A DNA stretch of 64,000 nucleotides from Jejubacter calystegiae (GCF_005671395.1 NZ_CP040428.1:2232001-2296000), one strand, 5' to 3'; numbered from the stretch's first letter, positions 11,838 through 23,636 are shown. Program-made: numbers and translations. The notes: a model not told the origin generated them from the letters alone.

Positions 11838-12287
11838 ATGTTAAAGAAAACACTCGCAGTAGCACTCTTTCTGGCAACGGGTAGCGCCATGGCGGCTGAA
11901 AGCGACCTGACGGTGAGTCAACTTGCCACTTCTCAGAGCACCAAAGCCGAATTTTCAAAGATGGTGGAAGGGCATACGTTGCCGGCATGGGTCACGAAAG
12001 GGGGAACCAGTACCGGAACCAAAGAGGTTCAACTGGGGGATAATCGTTACCTGGTGCTGGAATCCTGTAAACCACACGACTGCGGCAGCGAGCGCATTGC
12101 CGTGCTCTATTCGCCAAAGCTTAAGCGTATGATGGGGCTCTATTCCAGCGTTGATGAGGCGAAGGCGAGCGAACAGCTGGCGTGGCTGAATGTGGGCGAT
12201 GCTGAATCCATTGACGGTAAAACCGTGCTTTATGCCGCGCTGACCGGCAGTCTGGAAAATCACCCCGACGCTTTTAACTTTAAATAA
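11838..12287 (+). CDS. ivy: Inhibitor of vertebrate C-type lysozyme, Ivy
   Basis: A periplasmic protein that blocks vertebrate lysozyme. A 20-residue signal peptide (MLKKTLAVALFLATGSAMAA) precedes the mature part. The inhibitory loop CKPHDC, which enters the lysozyme active site, is intact at residues 77-82, followed by the conserved WLNVGDAESIDGKTVLYAAL. Length 149 compares with 157 in E. coli. It has a GGGAG ribosome site and shares a bidirectional terminator with fadE. Confidence 0.95.
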   Translation: MLKKTLAVALFLATGSAMAAESDLTVSQLATSQSTKAEFSKMVEGHTLPAWVTKGGTSTGTKEVQLGDNRYLVLESCKPHDCGSERIAVLYSPKLKRMMGLYSSVDEAKASEQLAWLNVGDAESIDGKTVLYAALTGSLENHPDAFNFK

Positions 12288-12290
12288 TCA

Positions 12291-12318
12291 AAAAAGCGGA
12301 GCCCGGCTCCGCTTTTTT
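12291..12318. terminator. Bidirectional terminator between ivy and fadE
   Basis: The stem AGCGGAGC/GCTCCGCT with a 3-nt loop is flanked by A- and T-runs, so it can end both convergent transcripts. Confidence 0.92.
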
Positions 12319-12332
12319 GACCTGCGCCTTCT

Positions 12333-14777
12333 TCAGGCCGCTTCTGAACTACGGTCGCTCCCTTCCCGGGCGGGAGGCTGCGTTGCCAGCGCCTCTGGCT
12401 CAAATTCATCCACGTTAATAGTACGCAGACGGCAGGCTTCGGCATGACGTAGCGTGGTGGCCTCATCCTGATTGATCCAGCCCTGACTCAGCGCCTGTTC
12501 TGCCAGTTTATCCAGCGCGGTAAAAGAGAGATGCTTACCCTGAGTTTTGCATAACCGCTGGTGGATTGGCTCTGCGGCCATGACTGCCTGCAGGGCTTCT
12601 TCCAACTGGCCGGCAGGATGATGTTCGCTGGGGGTCAGGTACTGGCCGCGGCCAATGCGCGAGCGGGTGGCGGACGGCGTCTGGAGGATCTGCGCCAGTT
12701 TGCTATCCAACGCATCCGACGGCGCGTGACAGCGGCGGCCCAGCGGCAGGGTGAGCAGCCGCAGCGAGGCTCCCACCAGGCGCTGTGGGAAGTTGCGCAA
12801 CAGGGAATCAATAGCCTGTTCGGCCTGGAACAGCGCATCCTGTACGCCCCAGTGTACCAGCGGCAGATCGGCCTGCTGGCGTCCTTCGTCGTCGTAGCGT
12901 TTCAGTATCGCGCTGGCAAAATAGAGCTGGCTTAGCACGTCGCCCAGGCGGGCGGAGATCCGCTCGCGCCGTTTCAGGCTGCCGCCCAGCAGCGCCATGG
13001 ATACGTCCGACAGCAGCGCCAGTGCGGCGCTCAGTCGGTTGATCTGCTGGTAGTAGCGACGAGTGGCGTCCCGGGTTGGGGTGGCGCTGGTGCGGCCATT
13101 GGTCAACCCCAGCCAGAAGCTGCGCACCTTATTGCTGCCTACGTGGCCGATATGACGGAACAGCAGGCGATCGAAAGTATTTACATCATTACTTTCGGCC
13201 GCCGCCATCTCTTCCAGCAGGAAGGGGTGACAGCGGATAGCGCCCTGGCCGAAGATCATCATGCTGCGGGTCAGAATATTGGCGCCCTCGACGGTAATGG
13301 CGATGGGCGCTCCCTGATAGCCCCGGGCCACAAAGTTGCTCTCGCCCAGCATAATGCCCTTGCCGCCGGTGATATCCATGGCGTCAATAATGGCGCGCTG
13401 TCCGCGATGGGTGCAGTGATACTTGACGATGGCCGAGAGAACGGCGGGTTTTTCGCCCAGCATAATGCCGCAGGTCACCAGCGAGGCGGCGGCGTCCATT
13501 GCGTAAGCGTTACCGGCAATGCGCGCCAGCGGCTCCTCGATCCCCTCCATTTTGCCAATGGCAATTTTAAACTGGCGCCGGATATGGGCATAGGCGCCGG
13601 TGGCCAGCGCCACATTCTTCACACCACCGGTGGAGTTGGAAGGCAGGGTAATACCGCGTCCGACCGACAGACATTCCACCAGCATACGCCACCCCTGGCC
13701 CGCCATCTTAGGTCCGCCGATGATGTAGTCGATGGGCACAAAAATATCCTGGCCGCGGGTTGGACCGTTCTGGAACGGGACGTTCAGCGGAAAGTGACGC
13801 TTACCGATCTCCACGCCCGGCGTGCTGGTGGGGATCAGCGCGCAGGTGATCCCCAGTTCATCGCGATCGCCCAGCAGATGTTCGGGATCGTCAAGCTTAA
13901 AGGCCAGACCCAACACCGTGGCGATGGGCGCCAGGGTAATGTAGCGCTTATTCCAGGTCAGGCGCATCCCCAGCACCTGTTCACCCTGCCAGTCGCCCAT
14001 ACAGACTATGCCGCGATCCGGAATGGCGCCAGCGTCCGATCCCGCTTCCGGGCTGGTCAGGGCGAAGCAGGGGATCTCTTCACCCCGCGCCAGGCGTGGC
14101 AGATAGTGATCCTTCTGCTCATCGGTGCCATAGTGCTGTAACAGTTCTCCCGGCCCCAGGGAGTTGGGCACGCCGACGGTGATGGCCAGAATGCCGGAAA
14201 CCCCGGCCAGTTTTTGCAGCACCCGGGACTGGGCGTAAGCGGAAAACGCCAGTCCGCCGTACTCCTTCTGAATGATCATCGCGAAAAAGCGATGCTTTTT
14301 CAGGTATGCCCACAGCTCTGGCGGCAGATCGGCCATTTCATGGGTGATCTGGAAGTCATTAGCCATACGACAGGCTTCCTCCACCGGGCCATCCAGAAAT
14401 GCCTGTTCTTCTTCGGTCAGTCGCGGCTGCGGATAGTTATGTAGCCGGTTCCAGTCCGGGCGGCCGCGAAACAGTTCGCCTTCCCACCAGGTCGTTCCGG
14501 CATCGATAGCCTCTTTTTCGGTACGCGACATCGGAGGCATGACCTTGCGAAAGGCTCGCAGTACCGATGCTGAGATTAGCCTCTGGCGCATGGGCGCCAG
14601 ATTAAAGGGCAGCAGAATAATCGCCAGCGGCACCAGCAGCCACGGCGTCCAGATGCCAACGGCGCCGAGCAAAGCCGTCCATGCCAGAAGTATGATGCTA
14701 CTCAGCGCCAGATTAATGCGGTGATAAAAGAGTGCGCTGAGCAGTACGAGGGTTGCAACGATACTCAACATCATCAT
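12333..14777 (-). CDS. fadE: Acyl-CoA dehydrogenase FadE
   Basis: FadE is the acyl-CoA dehydrogenase for the first step of fatty-acid beta-oxidation in Enterobacteria. The 814-residue protein equals E. coli FadE in length and aligns throughout: two N-terminal hydrophobic segments (residues 1-55), then the dehydrogenase core with [18 protein letters not shown] and [19 protein letters not shown], and the long C-terminal part special to FadE. A FadR operator lies 22-38 bp upstream of its start, so repression without fatty acids is expected. Confidence 0.96.
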   Translation of the reverse strand: MMMLSIVATLVLLSALFYHRINLALSSIILLAWTALLGAVGIWTPWLLVPLAIILLPFNLAPMRQRLISASVLRAFRKVMPPMSRTEKEAIDAGTTWWEGELFRGRPDWNRLHNYPQPRLTEEEQAFLDGPVEEACRMANDFQITHEMADLPPELWAYLKKHRFFAMIIQKEYGGLAFSAYAQSRVLQKLAGVSGILAITVGVPNSLGPGELLQHYGTDEQKDHYLPRLARGEEIPCFALTSPEAGSDAGAIPDRGIVCMGDWQGEQVLGMRLTWNKRYITLAPIATVLGLAFKLDDPEHLLGDRDELGITCALIPTSTPGVEIGKRHFPLNVPFQNGPTRGQDIFVPIDYIIGGPKMAGQGWRMLVECLSVGRGITLPSNSTGGVKNVALATGAYAHIRRQFKIAIGKMEGIEEPLARIAGNAYAMDAAASLVTCGIMLGEKPAVLSAIVKYHCTHRGQRAIIDAMDITGGKGIMLGESNFVARGYQGAPIAITVEGANILTRSMMIFGQGAIRCHPFLLEEMAAAESNDVNTFDRLLFRHIGHVGSNKVRSFWLGLTNGRTSATPTRDATRRYYQQINRLSAALALLSDVSMALLGGSLKRRERISARLGDVLSQLYFASAILKRYDDEGRQQADLPLVHWGVQDALFQAEQAIDSLLRNFPQRLVGASLRLLTLPLGRRCHAPSDALDSKLAQILQTPSATRSRIGRGQYLTPSEHHPAGQLEEALQAVMAAEPIHQRLCKTQGKHLSFTALDKLAEQALSQGWINQDEATTLRHAEACRLRTINVDEFEPEALATQPPAREGSDRSSEAA

Positions 14778-14798
14778 AGAAGAGGCTCCCGTCTTTTT

Positions 14799-14815
14799 AA
14801 GAGGTCAGACCAGTC
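14799..14815 (-). promoter_or_regulatory. FadR operator of fadE
   Basis: On the minus strand GACTGGTCTGACCTCTT matches the FadR consensus AACTGGTCNGACNTGTT at 14 of the 16 defined positions, including the TGGTCNGAC core. It lies just upstream of fadE, the place of the known E. coli site. Confidence 0.88.
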
Positions 14816-15001
14816 ATTACTATGGTTGTAGTCGAGGTGGTTGCTTTTATCAATTTATTCACAAAACAATTACAACGATGCTCACAGAATGACCGCACAG
14901 AACCACAAAACATTGGGCTGAACCTCGCGGTTACGCTTCTCGCTTCTGATGCTATCCGGTACACTTCACTATGTGATTAGATCAGGCTGAAGGATATCCT
15001 C

Positions 15002-15583
15002 ATGTACCAGGACATGATTCGTAGTGAACTGAACGAGGCCGCGGAAACGCTGGCTAACTTCCTGAAAGATGATGCAAATATTCACGCTATCCAGCGGGCG
15101 GCGGTAATGCTGGCGGACAGCTTTAAAGCGGGCGGTAAGGTGCTGTCCTGCGGTAACGGTGGTTCCCACTGTGATGCCATGCACTTCGCTGAAGAACTGA
15201 CCGGGCGCTACCGTGAAAACCGCCCGGGATATCCGGCCATTGCGATTTCGGACGTCAGCCATCTCTCCTGCGTCAGTAACGACTTTGGCTACGACTATGT
15301 TTTTTCCCGCTACGTTGAGGCTGTCGGTCGCGAAGGCGATGTGCTGCTGGGGCTGTCCACTTCCGGTAATTCGGCCAATATCATCAAGGCCATTGAAGCC
15401 GCGCGCGCTAAAGGAATGAAAGTGATCGCGCTGACCGGTAAAGACGGCGGTAAGATTGCAGGTACCGCGGATATTGAAATTCGCGTGCCGCATTTTGGCT
15501 ATGCCGATCGTATTCAGGAGATCCATATTAAAGTGATCCATATCCTGATGATGTTGATCGAAAAAGAGATGGTGAAGGCGTAA
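15002..15583 (+). CDS. gmhA: Sedoheptulose 7-phosphate isomerase
   Basis: GmhA (LpcA) converts sedoheptulose 7-phosphate to D-glycero-D-manno-heptose 7-phosphate, the first step of ADP-heptose synthesis for the LPS inner core. The 193-residue protein is a single SIS domain with [20 protein letters not shown], the phosphate-binding [10 protein letters not shown] and the metal-site C-terminal [23 protein letters not shown] precedes the ATG. It is divergent from fadE, as in E. coli. Confidence 0.95.
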   Translation: MYQDMIRSELNEAAETLANFLKDDANIHAIQRAAVMLADSFKAGGKVLSCGNGGSHCDAMHFAEELTGRYRENRPGYPAIAISDVSHLSCVSNDFGYDYVFSRYVEAVGREGDVLLGLSTSGNSANIIKAIEAARAKGMKVIALTGKDGGKIAGTADIEIRVPHFGYADRIQEIHIKVIHILMMLIEKEMVKA

Positions 15584-15632
15584 GTCTGTGGCGCCCCCGA
15601 CGGGAGCGCGGGGGCTGGCAGGGGAGGTTGTC

Positions 15633-16400
15633 ATGTGTGAACTGCTCGGGATGAGCGCGAACGTACCGACCGATATCTGCTTTAGCTTTACCGGTCTGGT
15701 GCAGCGCGGTGGTGGTACCGGGCCTCATAAAGACGGCTGGGGTATCACCTTTTATGAAGGCAAAGGGTGTCGCACCTTTAAAGACCCGCAGCCTGGTTAT
15801 AACTCGCCCGTCGCAAAGCTGGTGAAGGAATACCCGATCAAATCCTGCTCGGTGATAGCCCATATTCGTCAGGCCAACCGCGGCAAAGTAGCGCTGGAAA
15901 ATACCCATCCCTTTACCCGTGAACTCTGGGGCCGTAACTGGACCTATGCCCATAATGGGCAGCTCAAGGGGTGGCGGGAACTGGAGACAGGGAATTTCCG
16001 CCCTGTGGGTGAAACCGACAGCGAGCACGCATTCTGCTGGCTGCTCAATCAGATGGCGCAGCGCTATCCACGAACGCCTGGCAACATGCCTGCAGTGTTC
16101 CGCTTCATTGCCGGACTGGCGGCTGAACTACGTGAGAAAGGGGTCTTCAATATGCTGCTCAGCGATGGGCGCTACGTGATGGCCTGGTGTTCCTCCAACC
16201 TGTTCTGGATCACCCGGCGCGCGCCGTTTGGCGTAGCGACGCTGTTGGATCAGGATGTGGAGATCGACTTTCAGCGGGAAACCACACCGGATGATGTGGT
16301 GACGGTGATTGCGACCCAGCCCCTGACCGGTAATGAAACCTGGAGCCGGATCGCACCGGGAGAGTGGATCCTATTTTGCCTCGGCGAGCGCGTTGTTTGA
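15633..16400 (+). CDS. yafJ: Class II glutamine amidotransferase YafJ
   Basis: A 255-residue stand-alone glutaminase-type domain. ATG at 15633 makes Cys2 the N-terminal nucleophile after Met removal ([10 protein letters not shown]), with GGAGG upstream; longer reads are excluded by this. Other family marks are the loop HIRQANRG and HNGQLKGW. The product and nitrogen acceptor are not known. Its last 30 bp overlap the 3' end of yafK on the other strand. Confidence 0.9.
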   Translation: MCELLGMSANVPTDICFSFTGLVQRGGGTGPHKDGWGITFYEGKGCRTFKDPQPGYNSPVAKLVKEYPIKSCSVIAHIRQANRGKVALENTHPFTRELWGRNWTYAHNGQLKGWRELETGNFRPVGETDSEHAFCWLLNQMAQRYPRTPGNMPAVFRFIAGLAAELREKGVFNMLLSDGRYVMAWCSSNLFWITRRAPFGVATLLDQDVEIDFQRETTPDDVVTVIATQPLTGNETWSRIAPGEWILFCLGERVV

Positions 16401-17105
16401 GGCAAACAGCGACTGAGAAGTCGTCGCGCTCGGCGGCTGCTCATTCACCACATACCGGCCGTTGTTGACGGAAACCACCGGTGGCATATGGTATTTATTG
16501 AAGTAGTCATAGCCCGGTTTTAGCTGTTTCCAGAAACCCGCGTAGTAGGAGTGCTTATGGCGCTCCATATTTGCGTCGGTCATGCGGAACGGATAGATAC
16601 TGACCTGGACCCGCGACTGACCGAACAGCAGGGCGCCGGTCACAAACTGGAAGATCTCATCGATTCCGGTATCCGTCATGGCGTAACAGCCTACAGAAAC
16701 ACAGGCGCCATGGATCATCAGGTATTTCCCGTCATAGCCGTTCTGACGATCGAATTCATTGGGGAAGCCGATATTGATGGCCTTATAGAAGCGGCTGTCT
16801 GGCTTAAGCTGGCTGCGATCGACGCTGTAAAATCCCTCCGGGCTCTTAAAGTCGCCCATACGGCGCTTCGGCCCTAAACCGCCGGAGTAGTTGCAGATGT
16901 TATAACTGCTGAGAAGCTGGTACTTTTCCCCGTTTTTGACATAGAGCTCAAGGATGCGCTCCTGCTTGAAGATCTGAATATAGACCGGGGAGCCCATATA
17001 TTGCTGTTTGCCGGGAAGAGGGGTGCTCCCCTGACCGCTGAGCAGGCCAGCGAATGACAGGCACGGCATTAAAAGTATCGCAATGAAGAGTGCGATTTTA
17101 CGCAT
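16371..17105 (-). CDS. dpaA: L,D-transpeptidase-fold protein YafK (DpaA/LdtF)
   Basis: A 244-residue periplasmic protein with an 18-residue signal peptide ([19 protein letters not shown]). The YkuD catalytic motif HGxCxSxGC is present as [13 protein letters not shown]. coli YafK detaches Braun lipoprotein from peptidoglycan; the same role is inferred from near-full alignment. Start at 17105 has AAGGA upstream and aligns with E. coli MRKIAL; an ATG 33 nt earlier is not needed. It converges with yafJ. Confidence 0.9.
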   Translation of the reverse strand: MRKIALFIAILLMPCLSFAGLLSGQGSTPLPGKQQYMGSPVYIQIFKQERILELYVKNGEKYQLLSSYNICNYSGGLGPKRRMGDFKSPEGFYSVDRSQLKPDSRFYKAINIGFPNEFDRQNGYDGKYLMIHGACVSVGCYAMTDTGIDEIFQFVTGALLFGQSRVQVSIYPFRMTDANMERHKHSYYAGFWKQLKPGYDYFNKYHMPPVVSVNNGRYVVNEQPPSATTSQSLFASNNALAEAK

Positions 17106-17551
17106 ACTGCTGGTTCCTTGATAAACCTGATGAAGCAAACAGGCCCGGGAGGCCTTAAAGCGGTAATAAAGACGGAAAACCCGATTTTATGCGCTCACAT
17201 TATCACCGCCGGGGAATTTAGCAAGCGCTTGCTTACCGCTTTTACAATTTCGCGATTCCCGGTACGCTAACGCAGATTAAACCGGTTTCTGAAAGTTTGC
17301 GTGTCTGTTCGCAAATACGACCCTATAACCTCAGTAGTTCTGCTGGTTGTAGAGTAATTAATGCTAAAATCGGCCGCGATGATGATGTGCGGAATAGAAC
17401 GGACGCTTTTCCAGTGTTCATGCTCGGTGAACCTCTGTGGTCATGATGCCACCTTCCTTCTTTTCCGTATGGCGGACACGATTAATTTATTCGCTCGGGC
17501 GCCTCCCTGATTGCGGCGGCGCGATAACGATCAACCATACGTGATGACTTT
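17106..17551. other. Non-coding region between yafK and nqrA
   Basis: These 446 bp hold no convincing gene. They must contain the dpaA (yafK) and nqr promoters. A perfect 12-bp palindrome GCAAGCGCTTGC lies at 17221-17232, resembling a repressor half-site pair, but its owner is not identifiable by eye. In E. coli this interval holds yafQ-dinJ and other genes, none of which is seen. Confidence 0.6.
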
Positions 17552-18895
17552 ATGATCAAAATTAAAAAAGGGCTTGATTTGCCAATCGCTGGCCAGCCGG
17601 AACAGCGAATTGACGAAGGGCCAATGCCTGACCGCGTGGCCGTGTTCGGAGAGGAATATGTGGGCATGCGTCCCTCTATGCTGATCCGCGAAGGGGATCG
17701 GGTACGTAAAGGGCAAGCGCTCTTTGAAGATAAAAAGAACCCTGGGGTTATGTTTACCGCGCCGGCCAGCGGTACCATTGAAGCCATTAACCGCGGTGAA
17801 CGCCGGATATTGCAGTCGGTGGTGATTGCCGTTGAGGGCGATGAGCGGGTTACTTTTGATAAGTATGAACCGGCACAGCTGGCGTCGCTGTCCCGCGAAA
17901 CCGTGACTCAGCAACTGCTGGTTTCCGGGCTATGGGCCGCGTTGCGTACCCGCCCGTTTAGCAAGTCACCGGTGCCGGGTAGCGTTCCGGCAGCTATTTT
18001 CGTGACCGCCATGGATACCAACCCGCTGGCCGCCGACCCTCAGCCGATTATCCAGGCGCAGCGCGCCATGTTTGACGCTGGCCTCAGCGTGCTGACAAGC
18101 CTGACGGACGGTAAAGTTCACGTCTGCCAGGCAGGCGGCGGCAAACTGGGGGGGCATCCTGCCGCGCAGGTCACCTTCAATGAATTTGCCGGTCCGCATC
18201 CCGCCGGGCTGCCGGGCACCCATATTCACTTCCTGGAGCCGGTGAGCCTGCAGAAATGCGTCTGGCACCTGAACTATCAGGACGCGATCGCCATCGGCAA
18301 GCTGTTCGTCGAAGGCGAACTGTGGACCGAGCGGGTGGTTGCACTGGGGGGGCCGCAGGTGGCGCGTCCGCGCCTGTTGCGCACTCAGCTCGGCGCGTCT
18401 CTGGAGCAGCTTACCGCGAATGAACTGCTGGAAGGGGAGAACCGGATTATCTCCGGCTCGGTGCTGAGTGGTCGTCAGGCCAGCGGTCCCCACGCTTTTT
18501 TGGGGCGTTTCCACCTGCAGGTAACGGCGCTGAAAGAAGGGCGTGAAAAAGAGTTGTTCGGCTGGGTTGCGCCGGGGAGCGACAAGTTTTCCATCACCCG
18601 CACCACAGTAGGCCATTTCCTTAAGCATAAATTGTTTAACTTCTCCACCGATACCAACGGCGGCGAGCGTTCCATGGTGCCCATCGGCAACTATGAACGG
18701 GTGATGCCGCTCGATATCCTGCCCACCATGTTGCTGCGCGATCTGCTGGCTGGGGATGGCGATAGCGCCCAGTCGCTGGGCTGTCTGGAGCTGGACGAAG
18801 AGGATCTGGCGCTCTGTACCTATGTCTGCCCGGGAAAATATGAGTACGGCCCGGTGCTGCGCGAGGTCTTAACCCGCATCGAGCAGGAAGGATAA
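17552..18895 (+). CDS. nqrA: Na+-translocating NADH:quinone reductase subunit A
   Basis: The first gene of a seven-gene operon for the Na+-pumping NADH:quinone oxidoreductase. NqrA (447 residues) is the peripheral cytoplasmic-face subunit that interacts with quinone. Family marks include the N-terminal [16 protein letters not shown] and [20 protein letters not shown] (a lipoyl/RnfC-like domain). The ATG has only a weak ribosome site. nqrB begins 3 nt after its stop. Confidence 0.95.
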   Translation: MIKIKKGLDLPIAGQPEQRIDEGPMPDRVAVFGEEYVGMRPSMLIREGDRVRKGQALFEDKKNPGVMFTAPASGTIEAINRGERRILQSVVIAVEGDERVTFDKYEPAQLASLSRETVTQQLLVSGLWAALRTRPFSKSPVPGSVPAAIFVTAMDTNPLAADPQPIIQAQRAMFDAGLSVLTSLTDGKVHVCQAGGGKLGGHPAAQVTFNEFAGPHPAGLPGTHIHFLEPVSLQKCVWHLNYQDAIAIGKLFVEGELWTERVVALGGPQVARPRLLRTQLGASLEQLTANELLEGENRIISGSVLSGRQASGPHAFLGRFHLQVTALKEGREKELFGWVAPGSDKFSITRTTVGHFLKHKLFNFSTDTNGGERSMVPIGNYERVMPLDILPTMLLRDLLAGDGDSAQSLGCLELDEEDLALCTYVCPGKYEYGPVLREVLTRIEQEG

Positions 18896-18897
18896 CG

Positions 18898-20136
18898 ATG
18901 GGCTTAAAGCATCTGATTGAAAAACTGGAACCGCACTTTACCGGCAGCGGCAAACTGGTTAAGTATTATCCGCTCTACGAAGCGGCGGCCACCATCTTCT
19001 ATACGCCAGGCACGGCGACGCGCGGGGCATCCCACGTGCGTGACGCTATCGACCTGAAGCGCATGATGATTCTGGTCTGGTTCTCGGTCTTCCCGGCTAT
19101 GTTCTGGGGCATGTACAACGTTGGGCATCAGACCCTCCAGGCGCTGGGCAAGCTTCATGGGTCGGAGCAGCTACAGCAGGTTATCGCAGGAGACTGGCAC
19201 TATCAGCTGGCGCATTTCCTGGGCGCCAGTTTTGCCCCGGATGCCGGCTGGATAAGCATGATGGTCATCGGCGCCGCCTTCTTCCTGCCCATCTACATGA
19301 CGGTATTTGTGGTCGGGGGCTTCTGGGAGGTGCTGTTCTCTATCATCCGCAAGCATGAAATTAACGAAGGCTTCTTCGTTACCTCGATTCTGTTTGCGCT
19401 GATCGTTCCGCCGACGCTGCCGCTGTGGCAGGCGGCGCTGGGCATCTCCTTCGGTGTGGTGATTGGTAAAGAGATCTTCGGCGGCACCGGGCGTAACTTC
19501 CTGAACCCGGCGCTGGCGGGGCGCGCTTTCCTGTTCTTTGCCTATCCGGCGCAGATCTCCGGCGACCTGGTCTGGACCGCGGCGGATGGTTTTTCCGGCG
19601 CTACGCCGCTTTCCCAGTGGGCTAGCGGCGGCGGTGAGGCGCTGGTCAACGTTGCGACCGGTCAACCAGTTAGCTGGATGGACGCCTTCCTGGGCAACAT
19701 TCCGGGCTCTATTGGCGAAGTCTCTACGCTGATGATTCTGATTGGCGGCGCGATCATTCTGTTCGCCCGTATCGCCTCCTGGCGTATCGTCGCTGGCGTG
19801 ATGCTGGGGATGATCGCGACTGCCGCGCTGTTTAACGCGATTGGCTCCGACACCAACCCGCTGTTCGCCATGCCGTGGTACTGGCATCTGGTGTTGGGCG
19901 GTTTCGCCTTCGGCATGATGTTTATGGCGACAGACCCGGTCTCCGCCTCCTTTACCGATAGAGGCAAGTGGAGTTACGGCATTCTGATCGGCGTGATGTG
20001 CGTGCTGATTAGGGTGGTCAACCCGGCCTATCCTGAAGGAATGATGCTGGCGATTCTGTTCGCCAACCTGTTCGCGCCGCTGTTTGACTATCTGGTGGTG
20101 CAGGCCAACATCAAGCGGAGGAAGTCGCGTGGCTAA
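18898..20136 (+). CDS. nqrB: Na+-translocating NADH:quinone reductase subunit B
   Basis: NqrB (412 residues) is the largest membrane subunit, with about ten transmembrane helices, a covalent FMN and riboflavin. The flavinylation motif DGFSGATP, with FMN bound to Thr by a phosphoester, is intact near residue 230, as is [25 protein letters not shown] stands 5 nt before the ATG. Its end overlaps nqrC by 8 bp, so translation is probably coupled. Confidence 0.95.
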   Translation: MGLKHLIEKLEPHFTGSGKLVKYYPLYEAAATIFYTPGTATRGASHVRDAIDLKRMMILVWFSVFPAMFWGMYNVGHQTLQALGKLHGSEQLQQVIAGDWHYQLAHFLGASFAPDAGWISMMVIGAAFFLPIYMTVFVVGGFWEVLFSIIRKHEINEGFFVTSILFALIVPPTLPLWQAALGISFGVVIGKEIFGGTGRNFLNPALAGRAFLFFAYPAQISGDLVWTAADGFSGATPLSQWASGGGEALVNVATGQPVSWMDAFLGNIPGSIGEVSTLMILIGGAIILFARIASWRIVAGVMLGMIATAALFNAIGSDTNPLFAMPWYWHLVLGGFAFGMMFMATDPVSASFTDRGKWSYGILIGVMCVLIRVVNPAYPEGMMLAILFANLFAPLFDYLVVQANIKRRKSRG

Positions 20137-20920
20137 TAAAGGAAACGATACCATTGGTAAAACCCTGCTGGTGGTGCTGGTTCTCTGCCTGGTCTGTTCG
20201 GTGGTGGTGGCTGGCTCCGCGGTAGGACTTAAGTCGCGTCAGCAGGAGCAGAAACAGCTCGATAAGCAGCGCAACATTCTGGACGTGGCGGGCTTAATGC
20301 AGCCGGGCATGACCGGCGATGATGTGAAAAGCGTCTATAGCGAGCGTATTTCTCCGCGCCTGCTCGATTTGGCCAGCGGTGAGCTGCTGGATAAAGACCC
20401 AACCAGCTTTGATCCCGCGAAGGCGCTGCGCGATCCGCAGCAGAGCATGACCCTGAGCGCCAGCCAGGATCCGGCAGGCATCAAGCGCCGTAGCAATATC
20501 GTCGAAATCTATCTGGTGCGCGACGAGCAGAAAAACGTGCAAGAGCTGGTGCTACCGATTTACGGCAACGGACTATGGTCGATGATGTACGCCTTTGTGG
20601 CGCTGGATACCGACGGCCGCACCGTGAAAGGCATTACTTACTACGATCAGGGGGAAACCCCGGGCCTGGGTGGGGAAGTGGAAAACCCGAGCTGGCGCAG
20701 TCAGTGGATTGGCAAAAAGGTGCTGGATGACCAGGGCAAGCCTGCGATTCGCGTGATGAAAGGCAGCGCTCGTCCGGGAGACGAGTACGCGGTGGACGGT
20801 CTGTCCGGCGCGACGCTGACCTCTAACGGCGTACAGCACAGTTTTGATTTCTGGATGGGGGAAAACGGCTTTGGTCCCTTCCTGAAACAGGTTCGTGAAG
20901 GAGTGCTCAACAATGGCTGA
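20129..20920 (+). CDS. nqrC: Na+-translocating NADH:quinone reductase subunit C
   Basis: NqrC (263 residues) has one N-terminal membrane anchor (about residues 10-32) and a periplasmic FMN domain. The flavinylation motif [14 protein letters not shown] near the C-terminus is intact. The GTG at 20129, preceded by GGAGG, is chosen because it begins with [12 protein letters not shown] as in other NqrC proteins; the frame extends upstream into nqrB. It overlaps nqrD by 8 bp. Confidence 0.95.
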   Translation: MANKGNDTIGKTLLVVLVLCLVCSVVVAGSAVGLKSRQQEQKQLDKQRNILDVAGLMQPGMTGDDVKSVYSERISPRLLDLASGELLDKDPTSFDPAKALRDPQQSMTLSASQDPAGIKRRSNIVEIYLVRDEQKNVQELVLPIYGNGLWSMMYAFVALDTDGRTVKGITYYDQGETPGLGGEVENPSWRSQWIGKKVLDDQGKPAIRVMKGSARPGDEYAVDGLSGATLTSNGVQHSFDFWMGENGFGPFLKQVREGVLNNG

Positions 20921-21551
20921 AATGGGCGATATGAAAGAGGTTAAGCGGGTTCTTGTCAGCCCGCTGGTGGAAAATAACCCCATCACCCTGCAGATTCTTG
21001 GGATCTGCTCGGCGCTGGCGGTAACCACCAAACTGGAGACCGCCTTCGTGATGGCGATTGCCGTGACCCTGGTCACGGCTTTCTCCAGTATGTTTATTTC
21101 GATGATCCGTAAGCAGATCCCCAGTAGCGTACGTATTATCGTGCAGATGGCGATCATCGCTTCGCTGGTTATCGTGGTGGATCAGATTCTGCGGGCCTTT
21201 GCGTATGAGATCTCCAAGCAGCTGTCGGTGTTCGTTGGCCTGATTATTACCAACTGCATCGTAATGGGCCGCGCCGAGGCTTATGCCATGAAGTCGCCGC
21301 CGCTGGCGAGCTTTATGGATGGTATCGGTAATGGCCTGGGTTACGGGGCGATTCTGCTGGTCGTCGGCTTTGTGCGTGAGCTGTTTGGCAGCGGTAAGCT
21401 GTTCGGCGTCACCGTGCTGGATACGGTACAGAACGGCGGCTGGTATCTGCCGAACGGCCTGTTCCTGCTGGCCCCCAGCGCCTTCTTCCTGATCGGTCTG
21501 CTGATCTGGGCGCTACGAACCCTGAAGCCGCAACAGCAGGAGAAGGAGTAA
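20913..21551 (+). CDS. nqrD: Na+-translocating NADH:quinone reductase subunit D
   Basis: NqrD (212 residues) is one of the pair of homologous six-helix membrane subunits NqrD/NqrE, which with each other bind an iron-sulfur cluster in the membrane. The conserved cysteines appear in [16 protein letters not shown] and [14 protein letters not shown]. Start at 20913 ([13 protein letters not shown]) follows GGAG and matches family N-termini. Confidence 0.95.
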   Translation: MAEMGDMKEVKRVLVSPLVENNPITLQILGICSALAVTTKLETAFVMAIAVTLVTAFSSMFISMIRKQIPSSVRIIVQMAIIASLVIVVDQILRAFAYEISKQLSVFVGLIITNCIVMGRAEAYAMKSPPLASFMDGIGNGLGYGAILLVVGFVRELFGSGKLFGVTVLDTVQNGGWYLPNGLFLLAPSAFFLIGLLIWALRTLKPQQQEKE

Positions 21552-21554
21552 GTG

Positions 21555-22151
21555 ATGGCTCACTATATTAGTCTGTTCGTACGTGCGGTGTTCGTCGAGA
21601 ACATGGCGCTGGCCTTCTTCCTGGGGATGTGTACCTTCCTGGCGGTATCGAAGAAGGTCTCTACTGCCTTTGGTCTGGGCGTGGCGGTGACCGTGGTTCT
21701 GGCGATTTCGGTGCCGGTCAACAACCTGATCTATAACCTGGTGCTGCGCGACGGCGCGCTGGTGGAAGGGGTGGATCTCAGCTTCCTGAACTTCATCACC
21801 TTTATCGGCGTTATCGCAGCCCTGGTGCAGATTCTGGAGATGATCCTCGATCGCTTCTTCCCGTCGCTCTATAACGCGCTGGGGATCTTCCTGCCGTTGA
21901 TTGCGGTGAACTGCGCCATCTTTGGCGGCGTCTCCTTTATGGTTCAGCGCGATTACAACTTCCCGGAATCCATCGTCTACGGTCTGGGCTCCGGCATTGG
22001 CTGGATGCTGGCTATCGTCGCGCTGGCGGGTATTCGCGAAAAGATGAAATACTCCAGCGTGCCGGCAGGGCTGCGCGGGCTTGGGATCACCTTTATTACC
22101 ACCGGATTGATGGCGCTGGGCTTTATGTCATTCTCCGGTGTGCAGCTATAA
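21555..22151 (+). CDS. nqrE: Na+-translocating NADH:quinone reductase subunit E
   Basis: NqrE (198 residues), the second six-helix membrane subunit, is homologous to NqrD and RnfA. The cysteine-bearing half-repeats are [15 protein letters not shown] and [14 protein letters not shown]. The ATG at 21555 follows AAGGAG by 7 nt; the GTG just before it is not needed. Confidence 0.95.
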   Translation: MAHYISLFVRAVFVENMALAFFLGMCTFLAVSKKVSTAFGLGVAVTVVLAISVPVNNLIYNLVLRDGALVEGVDLSFLNFITFIGVIAALVQILEMILDRFFPSLYNALGIFLPLIAVNCAIFGGVSFMVQRDYNFPESIVYGLGSGIGWMLAIVALAGIREKMKYSSVPAGLRGLGITFITTGLMALGFMSFSGVQL

Positions 22152-22163
22152 GGGGCGTAACTG

Positions 22164-23387
22164 ATGGAAATTATTCTTGGCGTAGTCATGTTTACGCTGA
22201 TCGTACTGGCGCTGGCGCTGCTGATTATCTTTGCCCGCTCAAAGCTGGTGAACTCCGGCGACGTGCTGATTGAGATCAACAATGAAGCGGACAAGCAGTT
22301 CCATTCGCCGGCTGGCGGTAAGCTGCTTAACACGCTGGCCGATCAGGGGATCTTTATCTCCTCAGCCTGTGGCGGCGGCGGCTCCTGCGGTCAGTGCCGG
22401 GTCACAATCAAAGAAGGCGGTGGCGATATCCTGCCGACCGAGCTTTCGCATATCACTAAACGCGAAGCCAAAGAGGGCTGTCGTCTGGCCTGTCAGGTCG
22501 CGGTAAAACACGATATGAAGCTCGAACTGCCGGAAGAGATCTTCGGGGTGAAGAAGTGGGAGTGCGAAGTTATCTCTAACGATAACAAAGCTACCTTCAT
22601 CAAAGAGCTGAAACTGAAGATCCCGGAAGGGGAAGTGGTGCCATTCCGTGCCGGAGGGTACATTCAGATCGAATGCCCGCCCCATAAAGTCGCCTATGCC
22701 GACTTCGATGTGCCGGATGAATATCGTGAAGACTGGGACAAGTTCAACCTGTTCCGCTACGTATCTGAAAGCAATGAGCAGGTGGTGCGTGCCTACTCCA
22801 TGGCGAACTACCCGGAAGAGAAGGGCATTATTATGCTCAACGTGCGTATCGCCACGCCGCCGCCGCGCCTGCCTGATGTCACGCCGGGGATTATGTCTTC
22901 CTATATCTGGTCGCTGAAACCGGGCGATAAGGTGACGATTTCCGGGCCGTTTGGCGAATTCTTCGCGAAAGAGACCGAAGCCGAGATGGTCTTTATCGGC
23001 GGTGGCGCCGGTATGGCGCCAATGCGCTCCCATATCTTCGACCAGCTTAAGCGTCTGAGTAGCAAGCGTAAGATCAGCTTCTGGTACGGCGCCCGTTCGC
23101 TGCGCGAAATGTTTTATCAGGACGAGTTCGAACAGCTGGCGCGTGAAAATCCGAACTTCACCTTCCACGTTGCGCTCTCTGAGCCGCTGGAAGAGGATAA
23201 CTGGACGGGTCATACCGGCTTCATCCACAATGTTCTGTATGAGAACTATCTGCGCGATCATCCGGCACCGGAAGATTGTGAGTTCTATATGTGTGGGCCG
23301 CCGGTAATGAACGCGGCGGTGATTAAGATGCTGAAGGATCTCGGCGTGGAGGATGAAAACATCATGCTCGACGACTTCGGCGGCTGA
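22164..23387 (+). CDS. nqrF: Na+-translocating NADH:quinone reductase subunit F
   Basis: NqrF (407 residues) is the electron entry subunit. In order it has one N-terminal membrane helix, a [2Fe-2S] ferredoxin domain ([10 protein letters not shown] plus the distal Cys in CRLAC), an FAD domain (RAYSMANYP) and an NADH domain ([22 protein letters not shown]). The tail ending in DDFGG is typical. nqrM follows 11 nt after the stop. Confidence 0.96.
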   Translation: MEIILGVVMFTLIVLALALLIIFARSKLVNSGDVLIEINNEADKQFHSPAGGKLLNTLADQGIFISSACGGGGSCGQCRVTIKEGGGDILPTELSHITKREAKEGCRLACQVAVKHDMKLELPEEIFGVKKWECEVISNDNKATFIKELKLKIPEGEVVPFRAGGYIQIECPPHKVAYADFDVPDEYREDWDKFNLFRYVSESNEQVVRAYSMANYPEEKGIIMLNVRIATPPPRLPDVTPGIMSSYIWSLKPGDKVTISGPFGEFFAKETEAEMVFIGGGAGMAPMRSHIFDQLKRLSSKRKISFWYGARSLREMFYQDEFEQLARENPNFTFHVALSEPLEEDNWTGHTGFIHNVLYENYLRDHPAPEDCEFYMCGPPVMNAAVIKMLKDLGVEDENIMLDDFGG

Positions 23388-23398
23388 TGGAGGCCGAA

Positions 23399-23623
23399 AT
23401 GCTAACGGTATTTCTGGCGAGCTTCGCCATCTTCGCTCTGGTGATTCTGGGTATGTCGCTGGGCTACATCGTGAAACGCAAGTCGTTGCAGGGTAGCTGT
23501 GGCGGTATCGGTTCACTGGGCCTGGAAAAGGTGTGCGACTGTCCGGAGCCCTGTGATGCCCGTAAAGCGCGCACCGCAGCGGCGGAGCGACGGCAGAAGC
23601 TGGAGCAGGATCGGATTCTGTAA
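23399..23623 (+). CDS. nqrM: NQR assembly factor NqrM (DUF539)
   Basis: A 74-residue protein with one N-terminal membrane helix and a cysteine-rich tail (GSCGGIGSLGLEKVCDCPEPC). NqrM is needed to insert the iron centre into NqrD/NqrE. ATG at 23399 has GGAGG 5 nt upstream. In Vibrio apbE lies between nqrF and nqrM; here there is none. Confidence 0.92.
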   Translation: MLTVFLASFAIFALVILGMSLGYIVKRKSLQGSCGGIGSLGLEKVCDCPEPCDARKARTAAAERRQKLEQDRIL

Positions 23624-23636
23624 CCCGATATCTGAA

